The notes: generated by a model from the sequence alone, not told the origin. 64,000 nt of DNA from Bacteriovoracaceae bacterium (GCA_023954635.1 JAGSHI010000001.1:62001-126000), one strand, 5' to 3'. Numbered from the stretch's first letter, positions 25,328 to 34,857 are shown. Made by a program: numbers and translations.

Positions 25328-27036
25328 TTGAAGAAATCCTCTAAAGTCTTTTCTGTCAGCTCTTTAATGGTGTTAGCTTCCTGTAATTCTTTTAGTGAAA
25401 ACTTATTGAAAATCGTTTGATATGAACTTTCTGATAAGGGAATGATTTCTGTTTTACTAATGATCCTTGAAAAAAGCTCATTAGATAACTCTTCATTCGA
25501 TTGTTGCAGCTCTGAGAGAACAGGGGACAAGATATCTTTTAAGGCCAGCCCACTTAATAACTCTGGAATTGATCTTAAGACAATGAGATGTGGTTCTAAT
25601 TGTTCAAATTCAAAACCTTTATTAAGCAAAAAACGCACCCACTCACTAGATTTCGATTTCGGATCGATATTAAAAGGCTCTGAAATAAGTAATGGGACGA
25701 CTTCTGAAGACTTAACTTCTGGTGAACAAAAAAGTTTAGTTAGATAACTTTTTTGCAATCTTTCTAGGTCACCAAGAAAAGATTGACCCTCTTTTTTATA
25801 AAGAAAGAAGTTGTCTGAGACTCTTATGAACAATGAAGATCTATCTGCACTTCTGTCTAGAAAACCTTGTGGAGATGGAGTGAATCCCCATTCCGAATTA
25901 CTCTTCATTGGTGTAGAGAAATCAAAAGATTGTGCATCATTAAAAGACATATTTGGAGTTTGCAGTTCTGGTTGCTCATGAACAGGTAATTCATCTTTTC
26001 TTATCGAAAGAGAATTGTTTATTCCAGATTGAATGAGTGAGTAGATGACACCACTTTTAAAAAATTTAATATGAGTTTTATTTGGGTGAACATTAACATC
26101 AATAGCAGATGGAGGGGCATCAATAAATAAAACGTAATGACCTCTTTCTCCAAATGGCCACATCTTTTCAGCAGATCTCATGATGGACTGATGGAGAGAT
26201 TTATCGTGAAAAATTCTTTTGTTTGCGAATAGGAACTGATGTTTACCAGCATTCCCTTTCCCGCTCGTAAGGCTAAGATAACCGTAAACTCTATGACCTT
26301 CATATGAAGCATCGAATGAAATAAGCGAGTCATCTATTTTTTTGTTATTAAAAAATACTTTCTTTATTCTTTGGGCAAAATTATCTTCAGTGACTGCAGG
26401 ATAAAAGATTTTTTCTTTGTCATCCCACCTAACAGAAAAAGCAACACTAGGGTTGGCAAGAATAAATGAATTCACCATTCTTTTAAGAGCGATTTTTTCA
26501 GAGTTTTTAGACTTAATAAACTTCAGTCTTGCAGGTGTATTAAAAAAAAGATCTTTAATAAAAAAGCTAGTTCCAGATGATCCTTTGTCTGCAATAGCAT
26601 GTGACTTTTGTTCACCACCATGGATTACTATTCTTCCACCTGACTCCGATTCATTTTCAGTCTGAGAGTGGCAAGTTACTCGAGCTGTACTTGCAATTGA
26701 GGCAAGCGCTTCTCCTCTAAATCCAAAACTATGCAGTTTATAAAGGTCTTCAAATCTTTCAATTTTTGAAGTGGCATGTCTACAAAAGGCCATGGGAAGG
26801 TCTTCAAATCTCATACCTTTACCATTGTCTTCTATCGATATTAGTTCCATCCCGTTATCAACGATATGAATATCAATCTTGGTTGATCCTGCATCGATGC
26901 TGTTTTCAATTAATTCTTTAATAAGACTTGCAGGTCTTTCGACAACTTCGCCTGCTTTGATTTGGTCAATCAAATGTTCTGGAAGAAGTTTTATATTGGA
27001 GTCTAGAAAATTGGGGGTGTTTGTTGTTTGTACCAC
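25324..27036 (-). CDS. mutL: DNA mismatch repair protein MutL
   Basis: MutL couples mismatch recognition by MutS to strand excision. The GHKL ATPase is intact: IKAGEVVERPASLIKELIEN, ENSIDAGSTKIDI, DNGKGM, HATSKI and GFRGEALASI. The C-terminal dimerisation part is short (570 aa in total), and I see neither the DQHAxxERxxYE endonuclease motif nor the other metal-site motifs. It therefore looks like a non-endonuclease MutL, as in E. coli, yet no mutH is visible here. A GTG at 27036 is the first codon of the frame, 3 nt after the GGDEF gene stop. The gene is coupled to miaA. Confidence 0.93.
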   Translation of the reverse strand: MVQTTNTPNFLDSNIKLLPEHLIDQIKAGEVVERPASLIKELIENSIDAGSTKIDIHIVDNGMELISIEDNGKGMRFEDLPMAFCRHATSKIERFEDLYKLHSFGFRGEALASIASTARVTCHSQTENESESGGRIVIHGGEQKSHAIADKGSSGTSFFIKDLFFNTPARLKFIKSKNSEKIALKRMVNSFILANPSVAFSVRWDDKEKIFYPAVTEDNFAQRIKKVFFNNKKIDDSLISFDASYEGHRVYGYLSLTSGKGNAGKHQFLFANKRIFHDKSLHQSIMRSAEKMWPFGERGHYVLFIDAPPSAIDVNVHPNKTHIKFFKSGVIYSLIQSGINNSLSIRKDELPVHEQPELQTPNMSFNDAQSFDFSTPMKSNSEWGFTPSPQGFLDRSADRSSLFIRVSDNFFLYKKEGQSFLGDLERLQKSYLTKLFCSPEVKSSEVVPLLISEPFNIDPKSKSSEWVRFLLNKGFEFEQLEPHLIVLRSIPELLSGLALKDILSPVLSELQQSNEELSNELFSRIISKTEIIPLSESSYQTIFNKFSLKELQEANTIKELTEKTLEDFFK

Positions 27037-27039
27037 TTA

Positions 27040-27948
27040 TTAAGCTCTGTAGAATTGGACCTGGTTTCTTCCTCCCTGCTTGGCTTTATAAACCGCTTGG
27101 TCAGCTCTTTTGAATAGCTCGGTACCAGACGTCACTCCTTGACGATAGTCAGCAACACCAATTGATGCTGTTACAGGCAATCTTTTTTCGTCATACATGA
27201 AGTGATGCTCTTCAAGTAATTTACGAAGTCTTTCGGCGATATCATATGCTTGTTTAAGATTAGTTTTTGGGAGGAGAATAACAAATTCTTCTCCACCATA
27301 TCTAGCGAATACATCTAGGTCACGAACGCCATTTTTTCTAATGAGTCCGGCCATTTCTTTAAGAACGTAGTCTCCAGCATCGTGACCAAAGTTATCATTA
27401 AGATTCTTAAAATGGTCGAGATCAAAAATGATAAGTGAAAGTGGTTCACCTGTTACTTTTGATTTTTTAACTTCTAAATCGATTCTATTATTAAAATAAG
27501 TTTTGTTATAACAACCCGTGTGTCCATCGGTGTTTGCTTCCCAGTTTAACTTGTCGTAAGCAAGTCTATCCGGATCACCTTTTGGAAGGTACTTCAAAGA
27601 AACTGTACCAATTTTTATAACGTCACCCTTTTTGAGTTGGGTAGGTTGTTCAATTTTATTATTGTTAACGTAGGTACCATTTTTCGAACCAGCATCTTCA
27701 ATATACCAATTGTCTTCTTCTTTATTTGTTAAAGTAAGGTGGTGCCTAGAGATACCTCCAAACTCCAAAGGAATTGTAGTGTCTGCAGAACGTCCTGCAG
27801 TTACAACTTCTACTTCGAGATCAAAAAGAGTTCCGTTTAATTCACCACCAACTACGAGAAGTGCAGCGGGCTTTTTTTCGGCCTCTTTTTCTGCCGATGC
27901 AAGAGCGGCTTTTATGTCTGTTAGAACAATTGTTGAATCGTCTGACAT
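27040..27948 (-). CDS. FHA-GGDEF diguanylate cyclase
   Basis: The FHA domain at about residues 25-115 carries the phosphothreonine-binding signature (GRSADTTIPL, ISRHHLTL, SKNGTYVNN). A GGDEF domain follows at about 130-300 with the active site YGGEEFVILL and a GYNKTYF-like N-terminal signature (GCYNKTYFNNRID). It should make cyclic di-GMP from two GTP, under control of a phosphorylated partner docked on the FHA module. A Hanks kinase gene lies 7 kb away and could supply the phosphothreonine, though this is conjecture. No clear RxxD product-inhibition site is seen just before GGEEF. It lies 3 nt upstream of mutL. Confidence 0.9.
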   Translation of the reverse strand: MSDDSTIVLTDIKAALASAEKEAEKKPAALLVVGGELNGTLFDLEVEVVTAGRSADTTIPLEFGGISRHHLTLTNKEEDNWYIEDAGSKNGTYVNNNKIEQPTQLKKGDVIKIGTVSLKYLPKGDPDRLAYDKLNWEANTDGHTGCYNKTYFNNRIDLEVKKSKVTGEPLSLIIFDLDHFKNLNDNFGHDAGDYVLKEMAGLIRKNGVRDLDVFARYGGEEFVILLPKTNLKQAYDIAERLRKLLEEHHFMYDEKRLPVTASIGVADYRQGVTSGTELFKRADQAVYKAKQGGRNQVQFYRA

Positions 27949-28038
27949 TGGTTCTTTTCCTTAAGCATTAATATCTTTAGAACTACTCAAAATATTATAT
28001 CCACTGTGGCCCTATTACAATAGGTTACATATGCCTTT

Positions 28039-29319
28039 TTAAGCTTTATTCGCCCCGTCAAGCCATTCATACGCAAATTGCTTTCCGGCCTCAACACCCG
28101 GTTGATCAAAAGGGTTTATATTAAAATAATGACCCATCAAAGCAGTCAGACTTTCAAAATACATAATGAGCCCACCAATATTGATCTCATTACATTTCGA
28201 AATTTTTATATTGAGATAAGCTCGGTTGTTTTGTTCAAGGGCCTTAAGCGTTCCTTGGTGCTCTGCTTTCATCAATTGGCCTAGGCTAAAAGGGGCCAGT
28301 CTTTTTAATGACTTTTGCTCAAATGAATTATTGAGGCTGAAATCATGAGCGAATTGGTCAACTTCGATGATGAGCGCAAGTTTATCAAATGGTCCTTCCA
28401 TGAAGAGTTGAACTTGAGAATGTTGATCAGTTGCACCATAGGCCGGAATTGGAGTGAGGCCTGTATTAACAACTTCTCCGTTGAGATTATTTCTCTTTCC
28501 AAGTGATTCTGCCCAAAGTTGAACAAACCAAAATGAAAGGTCTCGAAGCATGCTGCTGTAAGGCATAAAAACTGTTTGATGAATATTGTGTTCTTTATAA
28601 AGTCCATAAATAAAAGAAGCGGATTGAAGAAGTAAGTTTTTATCGAGATCAGAATTTAGAAGATCTTCTTTTATGACTTCTGCACCTCTGACTAGAAGTT
28701 TAATATCTATTCCATCAAATATTGCTGGAAGAAAACCTACAGGTGTTAAGACACTAAATCGACCCCCAACATTTGAAGGTATTTCAAGGCATTTGATATT
28801 GAGTTCATTACCAAGGTCAAGAAGTTGAGAATTCTTTGGATCAGTGGCAAAAACCATATATTTATTCCATTCCGATTTTGGAATATTTTTTTCTTCTAAT
28901 AGGTGAGCAACGATAGCAAGACCTGACATGGTCTCGGCAGTTCCACCAGATTTTGAAACAAAGTAAAAAAGAGTTGAATCTAGATCGATATTCTTTAGCT
29001 GATTCCAAGTTCTATCGGGATCAATATTATTTAAAAAAATGAAATTTCTTTCACCATTCCCAAGAGAGGAATGAAGCATCTCCGGACCTAGACTTGAGCC
29101 ACCAATTCCAACTTGGACAAAAGTTTTCTTATCTGAAAATTGATCAAAGATTTTTTCACAAGAGGAAATGAGGCTTTCATTTTTGGTGATATGAAAGAAA
29201 CCATATTGAGAATCATTAATGATATTATTAAATGCCTCTAGCTTGGATGAAAGAAACTCTCTTTCGAACCATTTCGAGTCTAACTTATCTTTCCCGAAAT
29301 ATTTTGTTTCAAATGGCAT
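28039..29319 (-). CDS. pgi: Glucose-6-phosphate isomerase
   Basis: The enzyme interconverts glucose-6-phosphate and fructose-6-phosphate. Recognisable segments are VQVGIGGSSLGPEML, FVSKSGGTAETM (phosphate-binding SIS loop), GRFSVLTPVGFLPA, and the C-terminal NPFDQPGVEAGK. At 426 aa it belongs to the shorter bacterial form, not the 550-aa E. coli type. AAAGGA precedes the ATG. It follows the acyl-CoA dehydrogenase gene by 10 nt, so it is the last gene of a three-gene minus-strand run, an odd metabolic mix. Confidence 0.95.
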   Translation of the reverse strand: MPFETKYFGKDKLDSKWFEREFLSSKLEAFNNIINDSQYGFFHITKNESLISSCEKIFDQFSDKKTFVQVGIGGSSLGPEMLHSSLGNGERNFIFLNNIDPDRTWNQLKNIDLDSTLFYFVSKSGGTAETMSGLAIVAHLLEEKNIPKSEWNKYMVFATDPKNSQLLDLGNELNIKCLEIPSNVGGRFSVLTPVGFLPAIFDGIDIKLLVRGAEVIKEDLLNSDLDKNLLLQSASFIYGLYKEHNIHQTVFMPYSSMLRDLSFWFVQLWAESLGKRNNLNGEVVNTGLTPIPAYGATDQHSQVQLFMEGPFDKLALIIEVDQFAHDFSLNNSFEQKSLKRLAPFSLGQLMKAEHQGTLKALEQNNRAYLNIKISKCNEINIGGLIMYFESLTALMGHYFNINPFDQPGVEAGKQFAYEWLDGANKA

Positions 29320-29329
29320 GGTTTTCCTT

Positions 29330-30460
29330 TTAAGAATATTCTTTTTTTAAGCTTCTAGCGATAACAACTCTTTGAATTTGATTTGTACCTTCTAAGATTT
29401 GAAGCACTTTGGCGTCTCTCATGAGCCTTTCAACAGGATATTCTGATGTGTACCCAACTCCACCCAAAATTTGAACAGCGTCAGTCGAAACTTTCATCGC
29501 CGTGTCTGTAGATTTCATCTTTGCCATTGATGCTAACTTTTGATTTGGCTTACCTTCATCATAATATTTCGCCGCTTGCTCTACGAGTAGTCGGCTAGCT
29601 TCAGTTTCAGTGGCCATATCTGCCATCATGAATTGGAGCCCTTGAAAATCAAAGATTTCCTTTTTGAATTGTTTTCTTTCTAGAGAGTAACTAATTGATT
29701 CATCAATGGCCCTTTCACAAAGGCCGACGGCAATTGAACCTATTGTAATTCTGCCTCTGTCTAGAGCAGCCATGGCTATCTTGAAACCATAACCTTCTTC
29801 TTTTAAGAGGTTTTCCTCTGGAACAATACAATTTTCAAATATTAACTCTCGAGTAGGTGAAACTTTCCAACCCATCTTTGATTCTTTTTTACCGTAAGAA
29901 AACCCATCCATTCCATCGCGTACAATAAAGGCTGAAATCCCTTTGTGACCTTCCTCTCCAGTTCTCGCCATAACAATATAAGTTTTAGCAATGCCACCGC
30001 TCGTGATCCACATTTTTGAGCCATTGAGGGAGTAGCCACCATCAACTTTCTTAGCTGTCATTTTAAGACTTGCAGCATCTGAGCCACTTGAAGATTCTGA
30101 AAGGCAAAAGGCTCCAATCTCTTCTCCACTGGTTAAAGAAGGAAGATATTTTTTCTTTTGTTCATCATTTCCAAACTCATTTATGATTGCTTGAACCATT
30201 GTTGAAACACTTATAGTTGCAGCATAAGAAACAGAACTTTTTGCAATTTCTCCGAGGGCAACACAGAGGTCTTGGTAAGTGAGACCTGCCCCTCCATGAT
30301 CTTCTGGAAGAGTCATTCCACAAAATCCGAGTTGTCCTAACTCTTGAAAGAGTTCCATTTTGAAATGTTCATTTTTATCATCATGCTCAACTGTAGGTTC
30401 AATTTTTTCTTTTCGAAATCGCTCAAGTTGACTCTTCAATTCTGTTTGAATTTCATTCAT
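29330..30460 (-). CDS. Acyl-CoA dehydrogenase
   Basis: FAD-dependent acyl-CoA dehydrogenase of 376 aa. Signatures: GAFCLSESSSGSDAASL, KMWITSGGIAKTYIVMA, and the C-terminal QILGGVGYTSEYPVERLMRD followed by ILEGTNQIQRVVIA, where the glutamate is in the catalytic position of the short-chain and butyryl group. It sits 7 nt after another acyl-CoA dehydrogenase gene and 10 nt before pgi. Substrate length cannot be read from these motifs. Confidence 0.88.
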   Translation of the reverse strand: MNEIQTELKSQLERFRKEKIEPTVEHDDKNEHFKMELFQELGQLGFCGMTLPEDHGGAGLTYQDLCVALGEIAKSSVSYAATISVSTMVQAIINEFGNDEQKKKYLPSLTSGEEIGAFCLSESSSGSDAASLKMTAKKVDGGYSLNGSKMWITSGGIAKTYIVMARTGEEGHKGISAFIVRDGMDGFSYGKKESKMGWKVSPTRELIFENCIVPEENLLKEEGYGFKIAMAALDRGRITIGSIAVGLCERAIDESISYSLERKQFKKEIFDFQGLQFMMADMATETEASRLLVEQAAKYYDEGKPNQKLASMAKMKSTDTAMKVSTDAVQILGGVGYTSEYPVERLMRDAKVLQILEGTNQIQRVVIARSLKKEYS

Positions 30461-30467
30461 TTTAACC

Positions 30468-31613
30468 TCAGCCTTTTAGAGCTTCATCTAGTAAATTTTT
30501 AGCAATAATCATGATCATGACTTCGTTAGTTCCGGCCCCAATTTCGTTCAACTTATTGTCTCTCATAAGTCTTTCAACAGGGAACTCTCTGGAATAACCG
30601 TAACCACCATGAAGTTGAATGGCATCAAGAGCAATTCTTGTCACCATTTTTGGTATTTGAAGCTTAACCATCGCTGCTGGAACAGCTCCAATTTTTCCTT
30701 GGTCGTATTCGTATGCAACAGTGTAGAGAAACCTTCTTAGCATCTCTGTCTCTGTTGCCATTTCCGCAATCATTTTTTGAATCATTTGATAGTGCGCTAA
30801 GTTTTTCCCGAACTGCTTTCTTTCGCCGGCATACTTAATAGAGGCATCAACACAAGCTTGAGCAATACCTAGAGAAATTCCTGCAATAGTAATTCTCTCG
30901 AGCTCAAGGTTTTTCATCATGTGGTAAATCGAGTCGCCCTCTTCTCCAATTCTGTTTTCAAGAGGGACTTTAGCATTATCAAAAATAAGTTCGCCAGTTG
31001 GAGAGGACCTCATTCCCATTTTATGAATTGGATTTCCTGTACTGTAACCAGGCATTCCTTTTTCTATGATAAAAGTAGAGAGATTTTTTCTTTCGTCACC
31101 TGTACGAGTATAGACATATGCAATATCTGAATACTGTGCATTTGTGATCCACATTTTTGTACCATTCACAATATAATGGTCACCTTTATTCACTGCACGC
31201 GTTTGTATCCCAACAGCATCTGAACCGTATTCAGGTTCGCTCATTCCCATACAACCAATATGTTCACCAGTTACTAACTTTGGGAGGTATTTTTGTTTTT
31301 GTTCTTTGCTCGCATTATTTTGAATATTGTTAACACAAAGAATTGAGTGAGCGAGATAACTTAAAGTAAGACCTGGACAGGCCTTTCCAAATTCTTCCAT
31401 GGCAATGGTAGCGGCAAGACAACCCATATCTGCTCCACCATATTCAGGGTCAGCAGTAACACCAAGAATTCCAAGTTCACCCATTTTTTTAAAGGCATCG
31501 ATATTGAAAGTTTCATCTGTGTCATGCTTTTCAGCATGGGGAGCGATTTCATTTTTGGCAAACTCACGACAGACGTCTTGAAGTTGTTTTTGTTCCTCGC
31601 TTAAAAACCACAT
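30468..31613 (-). CDS. Acyl-CoA dehydrogenase (isovaleryl-CoA dehydrogenase-like)
   Basis: A second FAD acyl-CoA dehydrogenase, 381 aa. Signatures: GCMGMSEPEYGSDAVGI, KMWITNAQYSDIAYVYT, and QLHGGYGYSREFPVERLMRD. The glutamate of the usual catalytic position at the C-terminus is displaced (IGAGTNEVMIMII), a pattern seen in isovaleryl-type enzymes, which place the base on another helix. I choose the ATG at 31613, which has AGGA 7 nt upstream, over the ATG at 31643, which has no ribosome site. Leucine breakdown is the likely role but is inferred. Confidence 0.85.
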   Translation of the reverse strand: MWFLSEEQKQLQDVCREFAKNEIAPHAEKHDTDETFNIDAFKKMGELGILGVTADPEYGGADMGCLAATIAMEEFGKACPGLTLSYLAHSILCVNNIQNNASKEQKQKYLPKLVTGEHIGCMGMSEPEYGSDAVGIQTRAVNKGDHYIVNGTKMWITNAQYSDIAYVYTRTGDERKNLSTFIIEKGMPGYSTGNPIHKMGMRSSPTGELIFDNAKVPLENRIGEEGDSIYHMMKNLELERITIAGISLGIAQACVDASIKYAGERKQFGKNLAHYQMIQKMIAEMATETEMLRRFLYTVAYEYDQGKIGAVPAAMVKLQIPKMVTRIALDAIQLHGGYGYSREFPVERLMRDNKLNEIGAGTNEVMIMIIAKNLLDEALKG

Positions 31614-31786
31614 GGGCCAATCCTTTGCAAAAGCTTCAATCATTTGAATTTAAAGGGATTTTATAACAAATTCGGACCTATAGTGACAAGCAATCCATCT
31701 TTAATATTGTGTTGCCACCTGAGCATTCGAATTGTTAAAATTTAAGTTGGAAATTAAAGCCTAACTACTTAATAAAAGGATCGAAT

Positions 31787-33532
31787 CTGTCACTGACGAC
31801 TCCTGTACCCAGAGATGATGACGCAGTTTTCCCAGGAGAAAACTGGTTCCTCTATTGGAAAACCTCATCTTCACTATGGGAAAGCAAGCTTAAAAAAATT
31901 CATGGGACTTCACGGATCATTGTTCCGATCAATTGGTCGTTCCATTCGGATACGGGTGAGAGCTTTGATTTCGCAGAGCAGAAACCTGAAACAAACCTAG
32001 CAAAGCTGGTTCATTTGGCCAGAGACCTAGGAAAAGAGATTGTCTTTTTTCTCCCTGTGACTCCCGCCCCCTTTTTACCAAACGGTGGTTTGCCGCACTT
32101 ATTATCGAGAACGAACTCTTTAGATAAAAATGGACTGGTTTATAATATTCTCACTCCTGATGGAAATATCAATCGTCTCTACACATTCTTTGATCCACGA
32201 GTTTATCAAGCCTTCTCTCGTTTCATTCATGCCTTGAACAATTATTTTGCTGAAGAAAACATAGCCAATGATTTATGGGGCATCGAATGTGGATATATGG
32301 AAGATGGAAACTTTCTTTCATTTTTAGAGGATCGCTCTAAGGTTTACGATCAGGCCTTTGGAAGATTCATCCAAGCAAAAGGAAGTGGGAACGATGAGTT
32401 CGATCACGATTCCCTTGTCAAAAATCCTGATGATGAAGCCTGTCTATCAGAAGAATTCAGTGAAACTATTAAAGATCTCTATTCAAATACTCTAAGTGAA
32501 GGGTTATCAGAAAATTTCGAAGGAATTCAACAAATTTGTTTCCTTGGTTCAGCACCTTCAGATACTTTTGAAAGAATATATGATTTAGAAAACTTAAAAA
32601 AATATGGAAGAGAAGTCTTCCATAATGTAACTCAAAAAATAATTCCTAGCTCATCTCTCATTCCATTTAAATATAAAACTGGAGTCTTTGGTAAAGAGAT
32701 TGAAGATATGGTGACTTCAGGTTTTCTTGATATGAAACTAGAGCCTGAGAGTATGTTAGATGGAAGCTCTATTACATTTACGCCATTAAGCTTTTTCGAA
32801 CTTTACCAATCTCGCCATGTCGTAAGAGACAAAGGTTTCAGCTGGAACGAATTAGGCCTAGTAAATTATTTACAGAATAAATATGGGTTTACCTATTTTT
32901 TAAATAACATTGATCAGTTCGAGTGGGATGAAGACTTGATTGGCAAAAGTCGAATTCACATATTCCATGGGCGAGACATGGATAAAGGACTTTATAACTC
33001 AATGCTTAAAATTTTCATGAGTGGTGGAAGAGTCATCCTAGATAGAAGTGACATGAAAGATGAATTTTTGAAAAAGATGGAGTCTTTTTTCCTCGAAAAC
33101 TCATTAAAAGTTGAAAAGATAAATTATCTCATTCACGTTCATAATATTTTACTAGGTGAGGGGCGACTACTCGTGATTGATGGGAAGTCGTTAATGGAGC
33201 ATGATGATAAGAAAAAAGTCGATTTCTGGGGAGTGATGATTTCAACCTTTGATATAACTCACCTAAGTTTCTTCCTTCCTGAGGGAATAGAATCAGTTTG
33301 GAAAACACGAAACTCTTCCACAAATGAGTTAAACTTTGAAGAAGTTAGAAGAGTTAGTTTTTACAATCCAACAAGTTATAAAAAGAAAGTTAGGCTTCCT
33401 ATTGTTCGAAGTTTTGCTCTCTTAAAAGTGATGGATGAAAATAACGTAAAAGTTAAGAACTGGAGTCAGGAAGTAGAAATCGAAATGATGCCTGAAGGTT
33501 CAATTAGCCTCGACTTTGGAGTGTACTCATGA
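31787..33532 (+). CDS. Glycoside-hydrolase-like protein, apparent CTG start
   Basis: The product resembles a clan-A (alpha/beta)8 glycosidase such as beta-galactosidase. The strand-and-motif order is VPINWSFHSDTGESFDF, FLPVTPAPFLPNGGLPHLL, then DLWGIECGYMEDGNF at the acid/base strand, followed by a flavodoxin-like trimer-domain region (HGRDMDKGLYNSMLKIFMSG). The frame is open from 31739 but has no ATG, GTG or TTG until 32015, and starting there would delete the first strand of the barrel. AAAAGGA at 31774-31780 lies 6 nt before a CTG at 31787, the best start. It has no signal peptide. The family call is approximate. The next gene overlaps by ATGA. Confidence 0.6.
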   Translation: MSLTTPVPRDDDAVFPGENWFLYWKTSSSLWESKLKKIHGTSRIIVPINWSFHSDTGESFDFAEQKPETNLAKLVHLARDLGKEIVFFLPVTPAPFLPNGGLPHLLSRTNSLDKNGLVYNILTPDGNINRLYTFFDPRVYQAFSRFIHALNNYFAEENIANDLWGIECGYMEDGNFLSFLEDRSKVYDQAFGRFIQAKGSGNDEFDHDSLVKNPDDEACLSEEFSETIKDLYSNTLSEGLSENFEGIQQICFLGSAPSDTFERIYDLENLKKYGREVFHNVTQKIIPSSSLIPFKYKTGVFGKEIEDMVTSGFLDMKLEPESMLDGSSITFTPLSFFELYQSRHVVRDKGFSWNELGLVNYLQNKYGFTYFLNNIDQFEWDEDLIGKSRIHIFHGRDMDKGLYNSMLKIFMSGGRVILDRSDMKDEFLKKMESFFLENSLKVEKINYLIHVHNILLGEGRLLVIDGKSLMEHDDKKKVDFWGVMISTFDITHLSFFLPEGIESVWKTRNSSTNELNFEEVRRVSFYNPTSYKKKVRLPIVRSFALLKVMDENNVKVKNWSQEVEIEMMPEGSISLDFGVYS

Positions 33533-33918
33533 GTAAAGGTATCAAAATTTATGGAATCTATTCAGATGGTCCAGTCTTTGGAAAGACAGGAAATTTCTAT
33601 CAAATTGTTCATCTCTTCTCTTCTCGTGGAAGAATTGAACACGAGACCTTGCTTAAGTTATATCAACATCATTTTTCAAAAGATTCATCAGAAATTCTTT
33701 TTGATACTAAAGATGATCTCAATAAATTTCTTTATTATTTGATTCAAGAAGAAGATGTCTCGGCCGTCTGTATATTATCTGTCGAAGAGTTTAACCAATG
33801 TTCTGAAGGGATTTTCACCAAACCTGAACTTTTGAAGTCGATTGAAGATTCTGCTTTTTGTATTGAGAATATGGATTTCAGGCCTAAAAGAGGGATATTT
33901 GATAAGATGTTCTCCTAA
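33529..33918 (+). CDS. Hypothetical protein coupled to the glycosidase-like gene
   Basis: A 129-aa soluble alpha/beta protein that I do not recognise. Its N-terminus (KIYGIYSDGPVFGKTGNFYQ) and centre (EEDVSAVCILSVEEFNQC) are regular, with no signal peptide. The ATG overlaps the upstream TGA, so its dosage is tied to the glycosidase-like protein and the two may act together. Confidence 0.55.
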   Translation: MSKGIKIYGIYSDGPVFGKTGNFYQIVHLFSSRGRIEHETLLKLYQHHFSKDSSEILFDTKDDLNKFLYYLIQEEDVSAVCILSVEEFNQCSEGIFTKPELLKSIEDSAFCIENMDFRPKRGIFDKMFS

Positions 33919-33982
33919 AAGTTTTCTGCGTTAACTATTTAAAATTATTCAGTTTTGACTGTGTTTTCCTATAAAAAGATTT

Positions 33983-34028
33983 CACATTTGGAATATTTTG
34001 ATCCACATTTGGAACACTTTGATCCAAA
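33983..34028. promoter_or_regulatory. Two tandem 21-bp palindromic repeats (candidate operators)
   Basis: Copy 1 (33983-34003) and copy 2 (34004-34024) match at 19 of 21 positions. In each the pattern is TTTGGA-N9-TCCAMA, which in the second copy is a perfect inverted repeat (TTTGGA at 34008-34013, TCCAAA at 34023-34028). Centres are 21 bp apart, two helical turns, so two dimers could bind on one face. They sit 50-90 nt before the TIGR02147 gene and probably bind it or another repressor. Confidence 0.6.
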
Positions 34029-34071
34029 ATGCTGGAGCCCTTAATGGTGAGTGGCTATATTTAGAATTATT

Positions 34072-34857
34072 ATGGTGAACGAAACAAACTACAGACATTA
34101 TTTACAAGGAGAATTAGTTAGAAGAATTTCTGCTAATCCTCGCTACTCGCAAAGAGCATTCGCAAAATCCTTAGGACTATCTCCAGGTGAGCTTTCTGAA
34201 ATCCTTAGTGGGAAGAGAAGATTGACTCTTAAAAAGGCGATGAAAATCTCTAAGAGTATGGGATTAAATTCTCATGAAACTCGTCATCTTCTTATGCTTG
34301 TTGAAAATGAAGTTATTGATGCTGAGACTCCTTCTTCATCTCAAGATGAAGTAGAAGGAAGAAAAAATCTTGAAATGGATATATTTAATATCATTAGTGA
34401 GTGGTACTGCTTCGCTATTTTAAATTTAAGTGAGTGTGAAGGTTTTATTTGGTCAACGACTTGGATTGGTCGAAAGCTTGGTATATCTCCACTCCAAGTA
34501 AAAGTAGCAATTGAGCGTATGATGAGAGTTGGCCTCATTGAAGAAACAAAAGATGGATTAAAATCGAGTGAAGACTTTATATTCTCACCAGATGGAATCC
34601 CTTCTCAGGCCATTCGAAACTATCACAGCGCGATTCTTAAAAAGGCAACTGAGTCTTTAGAAACTCAAAACCTAGATGAAAGAGAGATCACTGGTCTTGG
34701 ATTTGCTGTTGATCCAAAACATATCCCAACGATTAAAAAAGAAATTCAAGAGTTTCGTGACATGATCGCACAGAAATATTCAAAAGGTGAAAAAACTGTA
34801 ATCTATCAACTAGAGTTAGCGCTTTTCAAGTTGAGTGAAGGAGATACCCGTGAATAA
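34072..34857 (+). CDS. TIGR02147-family regulator
   Basis: The N-terminus is an HTH of the TIGR02147/DUF4423 type: NYRHYLQGELVRR, RYSQRAFAKSLGLSPGELSEILSGKRR, then a 150-residue C-terminal domain with WTWIGRKLGISPLQV and WFCFAIL-like WYCFAILNLSECEGF. The family is expanded in Fibrobacter and Bdellovibrionota and is mostly uncharacterised. Starts at 34072 (ATG) and 34051 (GTG) are in frame, neither with an ideal ribosome site. It is coupled to a secreted HExxH-protein gene, so it may control that gene through the tandem palindromes just upstream. Confidence 0.8.
   Translation: MVNETNYRHYLQGELVRRISANPRYSQRAFAKSLGLSPGELSEILSGKRRLTLKKAMKISKSMGLNSHETRHLLMLVENEVIDAETPSSSQDEVEGRKNLEMDIFNIISEWYCFAILNLSECEGFIWSTTWIGRKLGISPLQVKVAIERMMRVGLIEETKDGLKSSEDFIFSPDGIPSQAIRNYHSAILKKATESLETQNLDEREITGLGFAVDPKHIPTIKKEIQEFRDMIAQKYSKGEKTVIYQLELALFKLSEGDTRE

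Noticed and set aside
31815-32000. 61-codon frame with ATG overlapping the glycosidase 5' end
   Set aside because: Its translation is not protein-like, while the other frame matches the glycosidase fold. An A7 slippery run exists at 31892-31898, but a frameshift would lose the good N-terminal sequence.
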